NCBI RefSeq assembly: GCF_003173735.1
Contig: NZ_CP029551.1
Span: 248,001-312,000 of the forward strand
Source: Methylobacterium radiodurans
GTDB lineage: Bacteria > Pseudomonadota > Alphaproteobacteria > Rhizobiales > Beijerinckiaceae
DNA: 64,000 nucleotides
Direction of reading: 5' to 3'
Shown: positions 55,519 to 64,000 of the stretch, piece after piece
How positions within the stretch are numbered: the stretch's first letter is position 1
Layout: every line of letters starts with the position of its first letter
Position numbers and translations under genes: made by a program
The notes under the pieces: generated by a model
What the model was told of the DNA's origin: nothing
Database searches by the model: none
What the model saw: the letters and a program-made list of their open reading frames with translations, nothing else

Positions 55519-56721
55519 TCAGCCCTTCGCCCGCAGCGCCTCGACGCCCGGCAGCTCCTTGCCCTCCAGCCATTCGAGGAAGGCGCCGCCCGCCGTCGAG
55601 ACGTAGGAGAAGGCCTCGCCCGCGCCCGCGTGGTTGAGGGCCGCGACCGTGTCGCCGCCGCCGGCCACCGAGACGAGCTGCCCCGCCTCCGTGCGCTCGG
55701 CCGCGTGGCGCGCCGCCGCGACGGTCGCGGCGTCGAAGGGCGCCAGCTCGAAGGCACCGAGAGGGCCGTTCCAGACGAGGGTCGCCGCCTGGTCGATCGC
55801 CGCATCGATCTCGGCGACCGAGGCCGGCCCGGCATCGAGGATCATCGCGTCCTCCGGCACCGCATCGACGGAGACCGTTTCGCTGGCGGCGTTGGCCTTG
55901 AACTCGCGCGCGATGACGGCATCGACCGGCAGGATCACCCGGCACTTCGCGGCCTCGGCCGCCCCGAGGATCCGGGTCGCGGTTTCGGCCAGGTCCTTCT
56001 CGCAGAGCGACTTGCCGACGGCCTTGCCCTGCGCGTGCAGGAAGGTGTTGGCCATGCCGCCGCCGATCACCAGCATGTCGACCTTGGCGACGAGGTTCTG
56101 CAGCAGGTCGATCTTCGAGGAGACCTTGGCGCCGCCCACGATCGCGATGACCGGGCGCTTGGGCGCCTCCAGCCCCTTGGTGAGCGCGTCGAGCTCGGCC
56201 TGCATCAGGCGGCCGGCGAAGGCCGGAAGCTTGTGCGCCAGACCTTCCGTCGAGGCGTGGGCCCGGTGAGCCGCCGAGAAGGCCTCGTTGACGTAGACGT
56301 CGCCGTTCTCGGCGAGCGCCGCCACGAAGGCCGGGTCGTTCTTCTCCTCGCCCGCGTGGTAGCGGGTGTTCTCGAGAAGCAGCACGTCGCCGTCCTTGAG
56401 CGCCGCAACGGCCGCCTTGGGCGCATCGCCCACGCAGTCGTCCGCGAAGGCGACCGGGCGGCCGAGCGCCGCGGTGAGCGCCGGCACCACCGGCTCCAGC
56501 GAATCCTTCGGCTCGCGCTTGCCCTTCGGGCGGCCGAAATGCGCCAGCAGGATCACGCGCCCGCCCTGATCGGCGATCTCCCGGATGGTCGGCACCACCC
56601 GCTCGATACGGGTCGCGTCGGTGACGCGCCCGTTCTCCATCGGCACGTTCACGTCGACGCGCAGGAGGACGCGCTTGCCCGCGAGGGATCCGGCGTCGTC
56701 GAGGGTGCGGAAGGCGGTCAT
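55519..56721 (-). CDS. pgk: phosphoglycerate kinase
   Basis: Pgk converts 1,3-bisphosphoglycerate and ADP to 3-phosphoglycerate and ATP. The 400-residue product has [40 protein letters not shown] and the C-terminal [12 protein letters not shown]. Length is standard. It follows the coiled-coil membrane gene by 23 nt. fba lies 165 nt downstream. Confidence 0.96.
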   Translation of the reverse strand: MTAFRTLDDAGSLAGKRVLLRVDVNVPMENGRVTDATRIERVVPTIREIADQGGRVILLAHFGRPKGKREPKDSLEPVVPALTAALGRPVAFADDCVGDAPKAAVAALKDGDVLLLENTRYHAGEEKNDPAFVAALAENGDVYVNEAFSAAHRAHASTEGLAHKLPAFAGRLMQAELDALTKGLEAPKRPVIAIVGGAKVSSKIDLLQNLVAKVDMLVIGGGMANTFLHAQGKAVGKSLCEKDLAETATRILGAAEAAKCRVILPVDAVIAREFKANAASETVSVDAVPEDAMILDAGPASVAEIDAAIDQAATLVWNGPLGAFELAPFDAATVAAARHAAERTEAGQLVSVAGGGDTVAALNHAGAGEAFSYVSTAGGAFLEWLEGKELPGVEALRAKG

Positions 56722-56744
56722 GCGGGCTCGCGTCTGGAAGGAAA

Positions 56745-57236
56745 TTACTGCGCGGTGGTCGGAGCGGCGCGCGGCGGCAGCAGGGAATCGAGGTTGAGGC
56801 GCTGCACCGCGACCATCAGCACGACGGTCAGCACCGCGGTGATAATGGCGGTGAGCACGAGCGCGCCGGTGCCGGGCAGGCGTCGGGTGCGATCGGTGAG
56901 CCCCCGCACCTCGTTGCGGAGCGCCGCGAGGTCGGACTGGCGCGCGGCCTCGTTCATCCGGGTCGCGGCGTTCTCCATCTTGTCCTCGACGCGCGAGAGC
57001 AGCGCCTCGGAGCGGGCATACTTGTCCTCGATGCGCGAGCACTTGTCCTCGATCCGTGCAAGCTGGTCGTAGACCTGACCCGTCACTTGGCCCGTGGGTG
57101 TCGCGGAGGAAGACGGGGTGGGCGACACGGTCGCCGGGACGGGCGCCGGCTTCGGCGGCGCGCCTTGCGGGGCAGCAGGGCTCGTCGGCGGGATGAAGCC
57201 CGATTCGGGCGACTTGGTCGGCGCGGCGTCGGTCAT
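56745..57236 (-). CDS. Pro-rich, coiled-coil, single-pass membrane protein
   Basis: This 163-residue protein has a Pro/Ala/Ser/Thr-rich N-terminus (about 15-55) and a repeat-bearing coiled coil ([28 protein letters not shown], with IEDK repeated). A C-terminal membrane helix ([20 protein letters not shown]) follows. No known domain is seen. Its position between gap and pgk is striking: it may tether or scaffold the glycolytic enzymes at the membrane. This is inference. Confidence 0.65.
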   Translation of the reverse strand: MTDAAPTKSPESGFIPPTSPAAPQGAPPKPAPVPATVSPTPSSSATPTGQVTGQVYDQLARIEDKCSRIEDKYARSEALLSRVEDKMENAATRMNEAARQSDLAALRNEVRGLTDRTRRLPGTGALVLTAIITAVLTVVLMVAVQRLNLDSLLPPRAAPTTAQ

Positions 57237-57353
57237 CGGGGGCATCCTGCGTGATCGGAAGGCGAGAACGAGGGCCGTCGGCCGCCCGCGCTGATCCCGC
57301 GGAGGGCCGGGAAGAGCGTCCGCCCGCGCCATGGGGCGCGGGCGGCGGGGACG

Positions 57354-58361
57354 TCAGATCAGCTTGGCGAGCGCGACGGCCGTGTCGGCCATGCGGTTCG
57401 AGAAGCCCCACTCGTTGTCGTACCACGACAGGATGCGCACGAAGGTGCCGTCCATGACCTTGGTCTGGTCGAGGTGGAAGGTCGAAGAGTGTGGGTCGTG
57501 GTTGAAGTCGATCGAGACGTTCGGCCGGTCGGTGACGCCGAGCACGCCCTTGAGCGGGCCGGCGGCGGCGGCCTTGATCGCCTCGTTGATCTCCTCGACG
57601 GTCGTCGCGCGCTTGGCCGTGAAGACGAGGTCGACGGCCGAGACGTTCGGGGTCGGCACGCGGATCGCGGTGCCGTCGAGCTTGCCCTTCAGCTCCGGCA
57701 GGACGAGGCCCACCGCCTTGGCGGCGCCCGTCGAGGTCGGGATCATGGACAGAGCGGCGGCGCGTGCCCGGTACAGATCCTTGTGCATCTGGTCGAGCGA
57801 GGGCTGGTCGTTCGTGTAGGAGTGGATCGTCGTCATGAAGCCGCGCTCGATGCCGACCGTCTCGTTGAGCACCTTGGCGACCGGCGCGAGGCAGTTCGTG
57901 GTGCAGGAGGCGTTCGAGATCACGAGGTGATCCGAGGTCAGCTTGTCGTGGTTCACGCCGTAGACGACCGTGAGGTCGGCGCCGTCGGCCGGAGCGGAGA
58001 CGATGACGCGCTTGGCGCCCGCGTCGAGATGGGCCTTGGCCTTGTCCTTCGAGGTGAAGATGCCGGTGCATTCCAGCGCGATGTCGACGCCGAGATCCCG
58101 GTGCGGCAGCTCGGCCGGGTTGCGCACGGCCGTGACCTTGATGCGCTTGCCGTCGACGACGAGGAAGTCGCCGTCCACCGCGACCTCGCCCGGATAGCGG
58201 CCGTGCACCGAGTCGTAGCGCAGCAGGTGCGCGTTGGTCTCGACGGGGCCGAGATCGTTGATCGCCACGACCTCGATGTCCTGGCGGCCGGCCTCGTGGA
58301 TCGCGCGCAGCACGTTGCGGCCGATGCGGCCGAACCCGTTGATGGCAACCTTCACCGTCAC
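57354..58361 (-). CDS. gap: glyceraldehyde-3-phosphate dehydrogenase
   Basis: This 335-residue enzyme oxidises and phosphorylates glyceraldehyde-3-phosphate with NAD+ (or NADP+). It has the Rossmann motif [16 protein letters not shown], catalytic Cys153 in [12 protein letters not shown] and the C-terminal [12 protein letters not shown]. It is the first gene of the minus-strand glycolytic cluster. In many relatives a transketolase gene precedes it; none is here. Confidence 0.96.
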   Translation of the reverse strand: MTVKVAINGFGRIGRNVLRAIHEAGRQDIEVVAINDLGPVETNAHLLRYDSVHGRYPGEVAVDGDFLVVDGKRIKVTAVRNPAELPHRDLGVDIALECTGIFTSKDKAKAHLDAGAKRVIVSAPADGADLTVVYGVNHDKLTSDHLVISNASCTTNCLAPVAKVLNETVGIERGFMTTIHSYTNDQPSLDQMHKDLYRARAAALSMIPTSTGAAKAVGLVLPELKGKLDGTAIRVPTPNVSAVDLVFTAKRATTVEEINEAIKAAAAGPLKGVLGVTDRPNVSIDFNHDPHSSTFHLDQTKVMDGTFVRILSWYDNEWGFSNRMADTAVALAKLI

Positions 58362-58864
58362 GGCGTGACTCCTTCCTGATGGGGGGCGCCGCGCCTCGGG
58401 CGTCCGACTACTGCGTTGAGCTGGCGGTGGCCCTGCCGGCCGTCCATGCGCCGGACCGCTTTGGAAGCGTCACGGCTGAACCGGGGATGAACCGTGGCCG
58501 TGGCCTGGACGTGCGGCGCTCTGGAGGTGTCCGACCGCACCGGGCAGCCCGGGATCAACCGATCCGCGAACGATGCGCGCGTGGGCCAAAGGACTGTCAC
58601 AGGTCGAGATTCCGGCACGTTGCGGCCCGCGGCCGCGAGCCCGGCGGGGCACGCGGCGGCTGTCTAACATGGGTCCCCCACCTGTCAAACGCACCTGCGT
58701 GACAATCCCGGGTTACCCCCGCTCCCGGCAGGTTCCCCCTGGGATAGCGGCGCAACCCGCGGGTACCGGACTGGAAATCCGCCCCGGGTTTGGGGAAAAC
58801 CCAAGCCCAGCCCGCATCCTCGGCCACCGGCCGGCGCGGCCGGCATCGGAAGCTCGCCCTATCC
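58362..58864. other. divergent gap gap / DUF4164 gene
   Basis: This is 503 bp without a supported gene. It is very GC-rich, with short inverted repeats such as GCGGCCCGCGGCCGCG (about 58620) and a stretch of small palindromes from 58700 to 58770. It must contain promoters for gap (minus) and for the DUF4164-zapA pair (plus). I saw no confident RNA gene. Confidence 0.4.
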
Positions 58865-59203
58865 ATGAAGTCTGCGCCCTCCCCGCCGGCCGATCCGGCC
58901 GCCCCCACCGCCGCCGAGGCGCTCGCCCGGCTCGGCGCCGCCCTCGGCCGGCTGGAGGCCGTGGTGGCCCGCCGCGTCGAGGCGGATGCCGCGCCCGACG
59001 ACCGCGACACCGAACTCGCCCTGATGGAGCAGGACCGGGCCCGGCTCGCCGCCGCCCTGGACGCCGCGACCGCACGTCTCGCCGCGTTCGGATCCGCGGC
59101 CGAGGCGCTCGGGCAGCGCGTCGACCGGGCGATCGACGCGGTCGAGGGCGTGCTGGGGCAGGAACAGGGGCGGGGCCGGGAGCCCGAGGAGGCGCGGCGC
59201 TGA
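58865..59203 (+). CDS. DUF4164-type coiled-coil protein
   Basis: This 112-residue helical protein contains ALARLGAALGRLEAVVARRVE and LEQDRARLAAALD-like heptads, forming a coiled coil. The DUF4164 family is found next to zapA in many alphaproteobacteria. Its stop overlaps the zapA start (TGATG), so the two are coupled. A role in cell division is likely from context only. Confidence 0.6.
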   Translation: MKSAPSPPADPAAPTAAEALARLGAALGRLEAVVARRVEADAAPDDRDTELALMEQDRARLAAALDAATARLAAFGSAAEALGQRVDRAIDAVEGVLGQEQGRGREPEEARR

Positions 59204-59544
59204 TGCCCCAGGTTCAGGTCACCATCGATGGAAAGAGCTACCGCATGGCCTGCGGGCCCGGCGAGGAGCCGCACCTCACGGCGCTCGCCGAGGAACTGGG
59301 CCGGCGCGTGGCCGAGATGCGCAAGGCCTTCGGCGAGATCGGCGACATGCGCCTGCAGGTGATGACCGCGATCACCATCGCGGACGAGCTGGCCGAGGCC
59401 CGGCGCCGGCTCGCAGCGGCGGAGGCCGAGACGGCGGCGCTACGCGCCGAGACCGGGCAGCTCGCCGCCGGCCTGACGGAGGCGGCCGAGCGGATCGAGC
59501 GCATGGCCCAATCACTCGCGGGCTCGGAGCCGCGGGAGGGTTGA
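59203..59544 (+). CDS. zapA: cell division protein ZapA
   Basis: ZapA cross-links FtsZ filaments at the division ring. The 113-residue product begins QVQVTIDGKSYRMACGPGEEPHLTALAEELGRRV, the typical N-terminal domain, and continues with a coiled coil (EARRRLAAAEAETAALRAETG). It overlaps the DUF4164 gene by one base. In related genomes a 6S RNA often follows, but I could not support one here. Confidence 0.85.
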   Translation: MPQVQVTIDGKSYRMACGPGEEPHLTALAEELGRRVAEMRKAFGEIGDMRLQVMTAITIADELAEARRRLAAAEAETAALRAETGQLAAGLTEAAERIERMAQSLAGSEPREG

Positions 59545-59587
59545 GGGCGAGGGCCATCGCGGCACCAACGCGCGACATCCGCTCACT

Positions 59588-59607
59588 TCCCCCGCTGGGG
59601 GGCGGGA
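59588..59607. repeat. dispersed G/C-tract palindrome, copy 5
   Basis: CCCCC/GGGGG with flanking TT/GCGGG bases resembles the copy at 55481 (shared GGGGGGCGGGA-type right arm). It is in the 192-bp gap between zapA and the MRJP gene. Confidence 0.4.
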
Positions 59608-59736
59608 GATGCATCGCGCCTGCTCGCAACGCATGGGCGAACCGGCAGGCCTCTCGGGCACTTTCGGTCGCACCCTGAAGCGCTGAGCCCTCTCGTGCGT
59701 TGGCGGGGCAGATCCTCCGCGCGAGACCGAACGACC

Positions 59737-60999
59737 ATGGCACTCACGACGAACCGTGCCGGCCCGTTGCCGGCTGCCTCCACGGGCCTCCCCGCCGTCC
59801 TCCTCACCTGCACGCTGCTGACCGGCCCTGTAGCCGCCCAGGAGGCAGCCCGGGACACGGCCCAACCGGCCAAGCCCGCCGGGGCGGCGCAGGCCGCGCC
59901 CGTGCAGCTCACCCCGGTCGCCCGTTTCGAGCATCAGGTCACCGGCGTCACTGTGGCGAAGGACGGGCGCATCTTCGTGAACTTCCCGCGCTGGAGCGAG
60001 GACGCGCCGGTCTCGGTGGCCGAATTGAAGGACGGCAAGCCCGTGCCCTTCCCGGACGCGGAGTGGAATTCCTGGCGCAACGCCAAGAAGGACGGGATCG
60101 ACCCGAAAAACCACTTCGTCTGCGTACAGAGCGTGGTGGCGGACGGCCAGGACCGGCTCTGGGTTGTCGATGCGGCGGCCCCTGCGATGGGCGCCGTGGT
60201 CAAGGACGGGCCGAAGCTCGTCGGCATCGACCTGAAGACCAACCAGGTTGTGAAGACGATCCCATTCGACCCCACGACCGTGATGCAGGCCTCCTACCTC
60301 AACGACGTGCGCATCGCGCCGGACGGCAAGACCGCCTATCTCACCGATTCCGGTGCCGAGGGCGCGCTGATCGTGGTCGACCTCGACAGCGGCTCGGCCA
60401 AGCGCGTGCTCTCGGGCCACGCCGCGACCATGCCGGACAAGAGCGTGACGGTGAGCTACGACGGCCAGCCGCTGCGCCGTCCGGACGGGCGCGGCGTGGA
60501 GTTCGCCGCCGACGGCATCGCGCTCTCGAACGACGGGAAGACGCTCTACTGGCAGGCGATCAAGGGAAAGACGCTCTACAGCCTGCCGACCGACGCGCTG
60601 ACCGGCTGGGCCACCGCCTCGGTGGTGCCCGAGCTGCTCACCGACCGGACGATCGGGGCCAAGGTCGCCACGGTCGGCGAGAACGGCCCGGCGGACGGCC
60701 TGCTGATCGCCCGCAAGGACGGGCGGATGTACGTGACCTCGCCCCAGGACAACGCCGTGAAGGTGCGCGACCTCTCCGGCACGAATGCGGGCCTGACCGT
60801 GCTGGTGCAGGACGAGCGCCTGCGCTGGCCCGACACGTTCAGCGAGGGCCCTGACGGCACAATCTACGTGACCACCTCGCACATCCAGGACTCGGCCGAC
60901 TACAAGCCGGGCGCCCCGATCAGCCTTCCGACCGAGCTCTGGGCCCTGAAGCCCGCGGGCGTCGACGCGACTGGCTCGACCGTGAACCCGCCGCGCTGA
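59737..60999 (+). CDS. secreted yellow/major royal jelly-like beta-propeller protein
   Basis: This 420-residue protein has a signal peptide (hydrophobic about 17-34, cleavage near VAAQ) and a beta-propeller body with VTGVTVAKDGRIFVNFPRWSED, DRLWVVDAAAP, SYLNDVRIAPDGKTAYLTDSG and DGTIYVTTSH. That is the MRJP/yellow family, related to SMP-30 propellers. It probably acts in the periplasm on a lactone or an oxidisable small molecule; the substrate is unknown. It precedes the oxalate decarboxylase-like gene by 147 nt, on the same strand. Confidence 0.75.
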   Translation: MALTTNRAGPLPAASTGLPAVLLTCTLLTGPVAAQEAARDTAQPAKPAGAAQAAPVQLTPVARFEHQVTGVTVAKDGRIFVNFPRWSEDAPVSVAELKDGKPVPFPDAEWNSWRNAKKDGIDPKNHFVCVQSVVADGQDRLWVVDAAAPAMGAVVKDGPKLVGIDLKTNQVVKTIPFDPTTVMQASYLNDVRIAPDGKTAYLTDSGAEGALIVVDLDSGSAKRVLSGHAATMPDKSVTVSYDGQPLRRPDGRGVEFAADGIALSNDGKTLYWQAIKGKTLYSLPTDALTGWATASVVPELLTDRTIGAKVATVGENGPADGLLIARKDGRMYVTSPQDNAVKVRDLSGTNAGLTVLVQDERLRWPDTFSEGPDGTIYVTTSHIQDSADYKPGAPISLPTELWALKPAGVDATGSTVNPPR

Positions 61000-61146
61000 G
61001 GACAGGCACGCCCGGGCGAGGCCGACGGGACGAGGTGGGCTAAGCGCTCACCGTTTCCTGATCGGGCGCCCGGGATCCCGGGCACCGCGCGCAAGCTTGG
61101 GGGGAGCGGGACGATACCTCTCCCCACAGCAAGCACCCGGGACAGC

Positions 61147-62397
61147 ATGACCGAGATCTCGCGTCGGAGCCTCATCGCCGCGGCAGGAGCGCTCGCGGGT
61201 AGCGCCGCCCAGGCCCAGCCGGGCTCCTCCCAGACAGGACCCGCCGGGACGGGAGTCGGACAGCCCCTCACCCCCGTCCGCGGACGGGACGGAGCCGACA
61301 TACTGGGACCGCAGAACCCGGCCCGGCAGGCGCAGGATCCCTTCACCACGCGGCCGCCGCGGACCGACCACGGCACCATGCCGAACCTGAAATGGTCGTT
61401 CAGCGACAGCCACATGCGCCTCGAGGAGGGCGGCTGGGCGCGCCAGACCACCACCCGCGAATTGCCAGTCTCCAAGGCCATGGCCGGGGTCAACATGCGG
61501 CTCCGGGCCAACGTCGCCCGGGAGATGCACTGGCACAAGGAAGCCGAGTGGGCCTACATGCTGAAGGGCCGCGCCCGGATCTCGGCGGTCGACCAGGCGG
61601 GACGCACCTTCGTGGACGATGTCGGCGAGGGCGACCTCTGGTACTTCCCCTCCGGCATCCCGCACGCGATCCAGGGCCTTGAGGGCGATGTCGACGGCTG
61701 CGAGTTCCTGCTCGTCTTCGACGACGGCAGCTTCTCCGAGGACTCGACCTTCCTGATCACCGACTGGCTGGCGCACACGCCGCGGGACGTGCTCGCCAAG
61801 AACTTCGGCGTCTCCGAGGACGCGCTGCGGAATCTGCCCGAGAAGGAGCGCTACATCTTTCCCGCCCCGAAGCCCGGTCCCCTCGCCGGTGACCGGACCG
61901 GCGGGGCCGGCCCCGTGCCGCAGAGCTTCAGCCACCGCATGCTGGCGCAGGAGCCGGTCCGGACGAAGGGAGGCAGCGTGCGGATCACCGATTCCGCGAT
62001 CTTCCCGGCCTCGAAGACCATCGCGGCCGCGCTGGTCGAGTTGGAGCCGGGGGCCCTGCGCGAGCTGCACTGGCACCCGAACGGCGACGAGTGGCAGTAC
62101 TACATCGCGGGCGAGGGTCGGATGACGGTGTTCGGCTCGGAATCAAAGGCCCGCACCTTCGACTATCGGGCGGGCGATGTGGGCTACGTGCCCTTCGCGA
62201 TGGGTCACTACATCGAGAACACGGGCCGCGATAAGCTCGTCTTCCTGGAGATGTTCCGCAGCCCGACCTACGCCGACGTCTCGCTGAACCAGTGGATGCG
62301 GCTGACGCCGCCGGCGCTGGTGGCCGCCCATCTCGACGTGGACCCGGCCCTGATCACCGGCCTGAGCCCGGAGAAGAAGCCGGTCCTGCCGGGCTGA
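61147..62397 (+). CDS. oxalate decarboxylase-like bicupin
   Basis: OxdC-type enzymes convert oxalate to formate and CO2 with Mn. The 416-residue product has an export signal with an Arg pair ([10 protein letters not shown], Tat-like) and two cupin domains. Manganese ligands are seen as HWHKEAEW (His, His, Glu) with a later His in the first, and [19 protein letters not shown] in the second. The lid loop is SEDST where Bacillus OxdC has SENST; the decarboxylation Glu is kept. Formate would suit a one-carbon-using organism. Confidence 0.85.
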   Translation: MTEISRRSLIAAAGALAGSAAQAQPGSSQTGPAGTGVGQPLTPVRGRDGADILGPQNPARQAQDPFTTRPPRTDHGTMPNLKWSFSDSHMRLEEGGWARQTTTRELPVSKAMAGVNMRLRANVAREMHWHKEAEWAYMLKGRARISAVDQAGRTFVDDVGEGDLWYFPSGIPHAIQGLEGDVDGCEFLLVFDDGSFSEDSTFLITDWLAHTPRDVLAKNFGVSEDALRNLPEKERYIFPAPKPGPLAGDRTGGAGPVPQSFSHRMLAQEPVRTKGGSVRITDSAIFPASKTIAAALVELEPGALRELHWHPNGDEWQYYIAGEGRMTVFGSESKARTFDYRAGDVGYVPFAMGHYIENTGRDKLVFLEMFRSPTYADVSLNQWMRLTPPALVAAHLDVDPALITGLSPEKKPVLPG

Positions 62398-62435
62398 ACC
62401 GGGAGCCAATCCCTGCCCGGGCCGGGCACTGCGAT

Positions 62436-62475
62436 GCGTCGCCCCCTCTCCCCGCACGGGCAGAGGGGGCGACGC
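62436..62475. terminator. bidirectional hairpin between oxdC-like and terC genes
   Basis: GCGTCGCCCCCTCT (62436-62449) pairs with AGAGGGGGCGACGC, forming a 14-bp outer stem, with CCC-GGG pairing further inside. It sits midway between convergent stops, so it may terminate both transcripts. There is no long T run. Confidence 0.6.
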
Positions 62476-62480
62476 GCGCC

Positions 62481-63233
62481 TCAGCCGCCGAGCACGTCCG
62501 CCTCGGCCCGCCCGACGGCCGTGGCCTGCTCGCGGGCGACCGCCCGGTCGCTGCGGCGACGCAGCAGCATGCCGATGGCGATCACGATCGCGGCGCCGAG
62601 GGCGGCGACGCCGTAGTGGAAGAGGCCCTGGATTCCGGCCGGCAGGGCCTCGGCCACGTGCTGGACCACAAGGCGGTCGGTCGCGATCATCTCGCCCGCC
62701 ACCCAGCCGAGCAGCGCGCCGCCGAACCAGATCAGCACCGGGAACCGGTCGATCGCCCGGGTGATCAGGCTGGCGCCGACGATGAGGAGCGGCACCGAGA
62801 GCGCCAGGCCGATGATGAAGAGCTCGTCGTGGCCCTTGGCCGCGCCCGCGACCGCGACGACGTTGTCGAAGCTCATCACCGCGTCGGCCACCACGATGGT
62901 CCAGACCACCTTCGGCAGGCTCGCACTCGTCTGGACGTGCTCCTCGCCCTCGTCCTCGCCGCGCACGAGCTTGACCGCGATGTGCAGCAGGATGAGGCCG
63001 CCCAGCACCTTCAGGAGCGGCACCGCGAGCAGCTGCGAGATGATCACCGCGAACAGGATGCGAAGGCCCGCCGCCGCGAAGGCGCCCAGGAACACGCCGA
63101 TGCGCCGCTGCCGCTCCGGCAGGCCGCGGCAGGCCATGGCGATGACCACCGCGTTGTCGCCCGACAGGATGATGTCGATCCAGATGATCTGCAGGAGCGA
63201 CAGCAGGAACGTTGAGGTCAGGTATTGTTCCAC
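62481..63233 (-). CDS. TerC family integral membrane protein
   Basis: This 250-residue protein has about seven hydrophobic helices. It contains the TerC-family signature IIWIDIILSGDNAVVIAMA and the second acidic helix VVADAVMSFDNVVAVAGAA, each with Asp/Asn that could bind metal. YjbE/YceF-type TerC proteins export manganese or support metal loading. The start is GTG at 63233, preceded by GGAAG. The C-terminus is charged and cytoplasmic. Confidence 0.85.
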   Translation of the reverse strand: MEQYLTSTFLLSLLQIIWIDIILSGDNAVVIAMACRGLPERQRRIGVFLGAFAAAGLRILFAVIISQLLAVPLLKVLGGLILLHIAVKLVRGEDEGEEHVQTSASLPKVVWTIVVADAVMSFDNVVAVAGAAKGHDELFIIGLALSVPLLIVGASLITRAIDRFPVLIWFGGALLGWVAGEMIATDRLVVQHVAEALPAGIQGLFHYGVAALGAAIVIAIGMLLRRRSDRAVAREQATAVGRAEADVLGG

Positions 63234-63384
63234 GGATGACTTCCTTCTCTGCGTGCTCGCGGCCGCGAGCGCCGCTGCGGGCGCATCGCGGACGCGGGCG
63301 GACGCGTCCCCCCAGGACGCCTCGCCGGTCAAAGCCTGCCGGATGCACCGCCCGCCGGGTGGCGGGCGGTCCCGAGGTCTGGCC

Positions 63385-64000
63385 TTACTGGTTGCTCTCG
63401 ACGGCCGAGCGCAGGACCGGCGTCCAGCGGGCGACCTCGCTCTCCACGAGCTTCTGGAGGGCGGCCGGGCCGCGCTCGTCGGCCTTCGGGATGTTGCTGC
63501 CGAGCTCGGTCAGGCGCTTCGTCGCGATCGGGTCGTTCAGGGCCGCCTCCACGGCAGCCACGAGCTTCGCCTTCACGTCGGCGGGCAGGCCCTTCGGTGC
63601 GAAGACCGCGTTCCAGGCGCTCACCTCGTAGCCTGGCAGCCCCGCCTCCTTCGTGGTCGGCACGTCGGGCAGGCTCGGGGCGCGCTCAGGGGTCGCGATG
63701 GCGTAGGCCTTGATCGTGCCGCCCGCGATCTGCGGCCCGACATTGACGATCTGGTCGGCCATGAAATCGACCTGGCCGGCCATCAGGTCGTTCATCGCCG
63801 GGCCGGTGCCGCGGTACGTCACCAGCGTCGGCTTGACCCCGACCTGGGAGTCGAACAGCACGCCGGTCGAGTGCGAGACCGACCCGACGCCCGCATGCGC
63901 CTGGTTGATCTTCGGGCCACCCGCCTTCACGGCCTCGATGAAGCCCTTGAAGTCCTTGGCCGGAAAGTCCTTCTTGGCGACGATCAGGATCGGCACGCCA
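63385..64000 (-). CDS. Bug/TctC-family solute-binding protein, partial
   Basis: The frame runs off the right edge, so the N-terminus and signal are missing. The visible 205 residues have KINQAHAGVGSVSHSTGVLF, VTYRGTGPAMNDLMAGQVDFMAD, and TTKEAGLPGYEVSAWNAVFAPKGLP, which are typical of the tripartite tricarboxylate transporter receptor family. Such periplasmic proteins bind carboxylates or aromatic acids. Its TctA/TctB partners are not visible. Confidence 0.9.
   Translation of the reverse strand, partial: GVPILIVAKKDFPAKDFKGFIEAVKAGGPKINQAHAGVGSVSHSTGVLFDSQVGVKPTLVTYRGTGPAMNDLMAGQVDFMADQIVNVGPQIAGGTIKAYAIATPERAPSLPDVPTTKEAGLPGYEVSAWNAVFAPKGLPADVKAKLVAAVEAALNDPIATKRLTELGSNIPKADERGPAALQKLVESEVARWTPVLRSAVESNQ

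Noticed and set aside
59545..59736. Possible 6S RNA after zapA
   Set aside because: Related genomes often have it here, but I could not find a long closing stem with a central bubble in this 192-bp gap.

Overview
The window is high-GC (roughly 70 % by eye), gene-dense bacterial chromosome from an alphaproteobacterium, most likely Hyphomicrobiales and probably Methylobacterium or a close relative. This rests on a split, permuted tmRNA, an alpha-type SspB, the histidine phosphotransferase ChpT, EipA (DUF1134), a DUF6894 protein and the codon and GC style. No species-level marker is present, so the genus is an inference. I see no insertion sequence, prophage, CRISPR array, tRNA or rRNA.

Layout, left to right. 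1-1.0 kb: tail of a PepSY membrane protein and a small membrane protein. 1.2-5.9 kb: tandem glycine riboswitch and gcvT-gcvH-gcvP, then a DapA-like lyase. 6.9-8.7 kb, minus strand: OsmC-like protein, sspB, and a two-piece tmRNA gene (ssrA). 8.7-15.1 kb: CPBP protease, thyA-folA, hflK-hflC and a DegP-type protease closed by a very strong terminator. 15.3-18.6 kb: three glycosyltransferase-like genes. 19.0-23.0 kb: XerC-type recombinase, ispG and a patatin phospholipase. 23.1-24.6 kb: an ECF sigma factor and its probable anti-sigma partner. 24.7-28.0 kb: nucleoside salvage operon cdd-punA-deoC-deoA with overlapping genes.

28.0-37.2 kb, minus strand: a His/Gly-rich secreted protein, a polytopic membrane protein, a chemotaxis signalling cluster (cheA-cheW-cheY-cheB-cheR) and chpT. 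37.4-44.7 kb: cysQ, a YHS-domain protein, eipA, envelope-type hypotheticals, two paralogous small Cys-containing secreted proteins, gshB, a DUF6894 protein and a Crp/Fnr regulator. Between the two secreted proteins lies an apparently gene-free stretch with a near-consensus sigma-54 promoter followed about 40 nt later by an intrinsic terminator, which looks like an unannotated small RNA. 45.0-50.2 kb: a second Crp/Fnr regulator with an FNR-type box upstream, a cation/proton antiporter, a gamma-glutamyltransferase and a methyltransferase. 50.4-52.4 kb: ExaC-type aldehyde dehydrogenase and DUF779 partner, separated by an intrinsic terminator. 52.6-58.4 kb, minus strand: glycolytic cluster gap - coiled-coil membrane protein - pgk - fba - ThiE-like - Sel1 protein. 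58.9-64 kb: DUF4164 protein and zapA, a yellow/MRJP-family protein, an oxalate decarboxylase-like bicupin, a TerC-family membrane protein and the visible part of a Bug/TctC-type binding protein.

Functionally the window is mainly core metabolism (one-carbon supply from glycine, dTMP synthesis, glycolysis, nucleoside salvage, glutathione), protein quality control (tmRNA/SspB, HflKC, DegP) and signalling (Che, ChpT, ECF sigma, Crp/Fnr). The most unusual items are the ssrA-sspB adjacency, the sigma-54 promoter/terminator pair at 41.96-42.05 kb, the duplicated small secreted proteins around it, and the glycolytic cluster carrying three non-glycolytic passengers.
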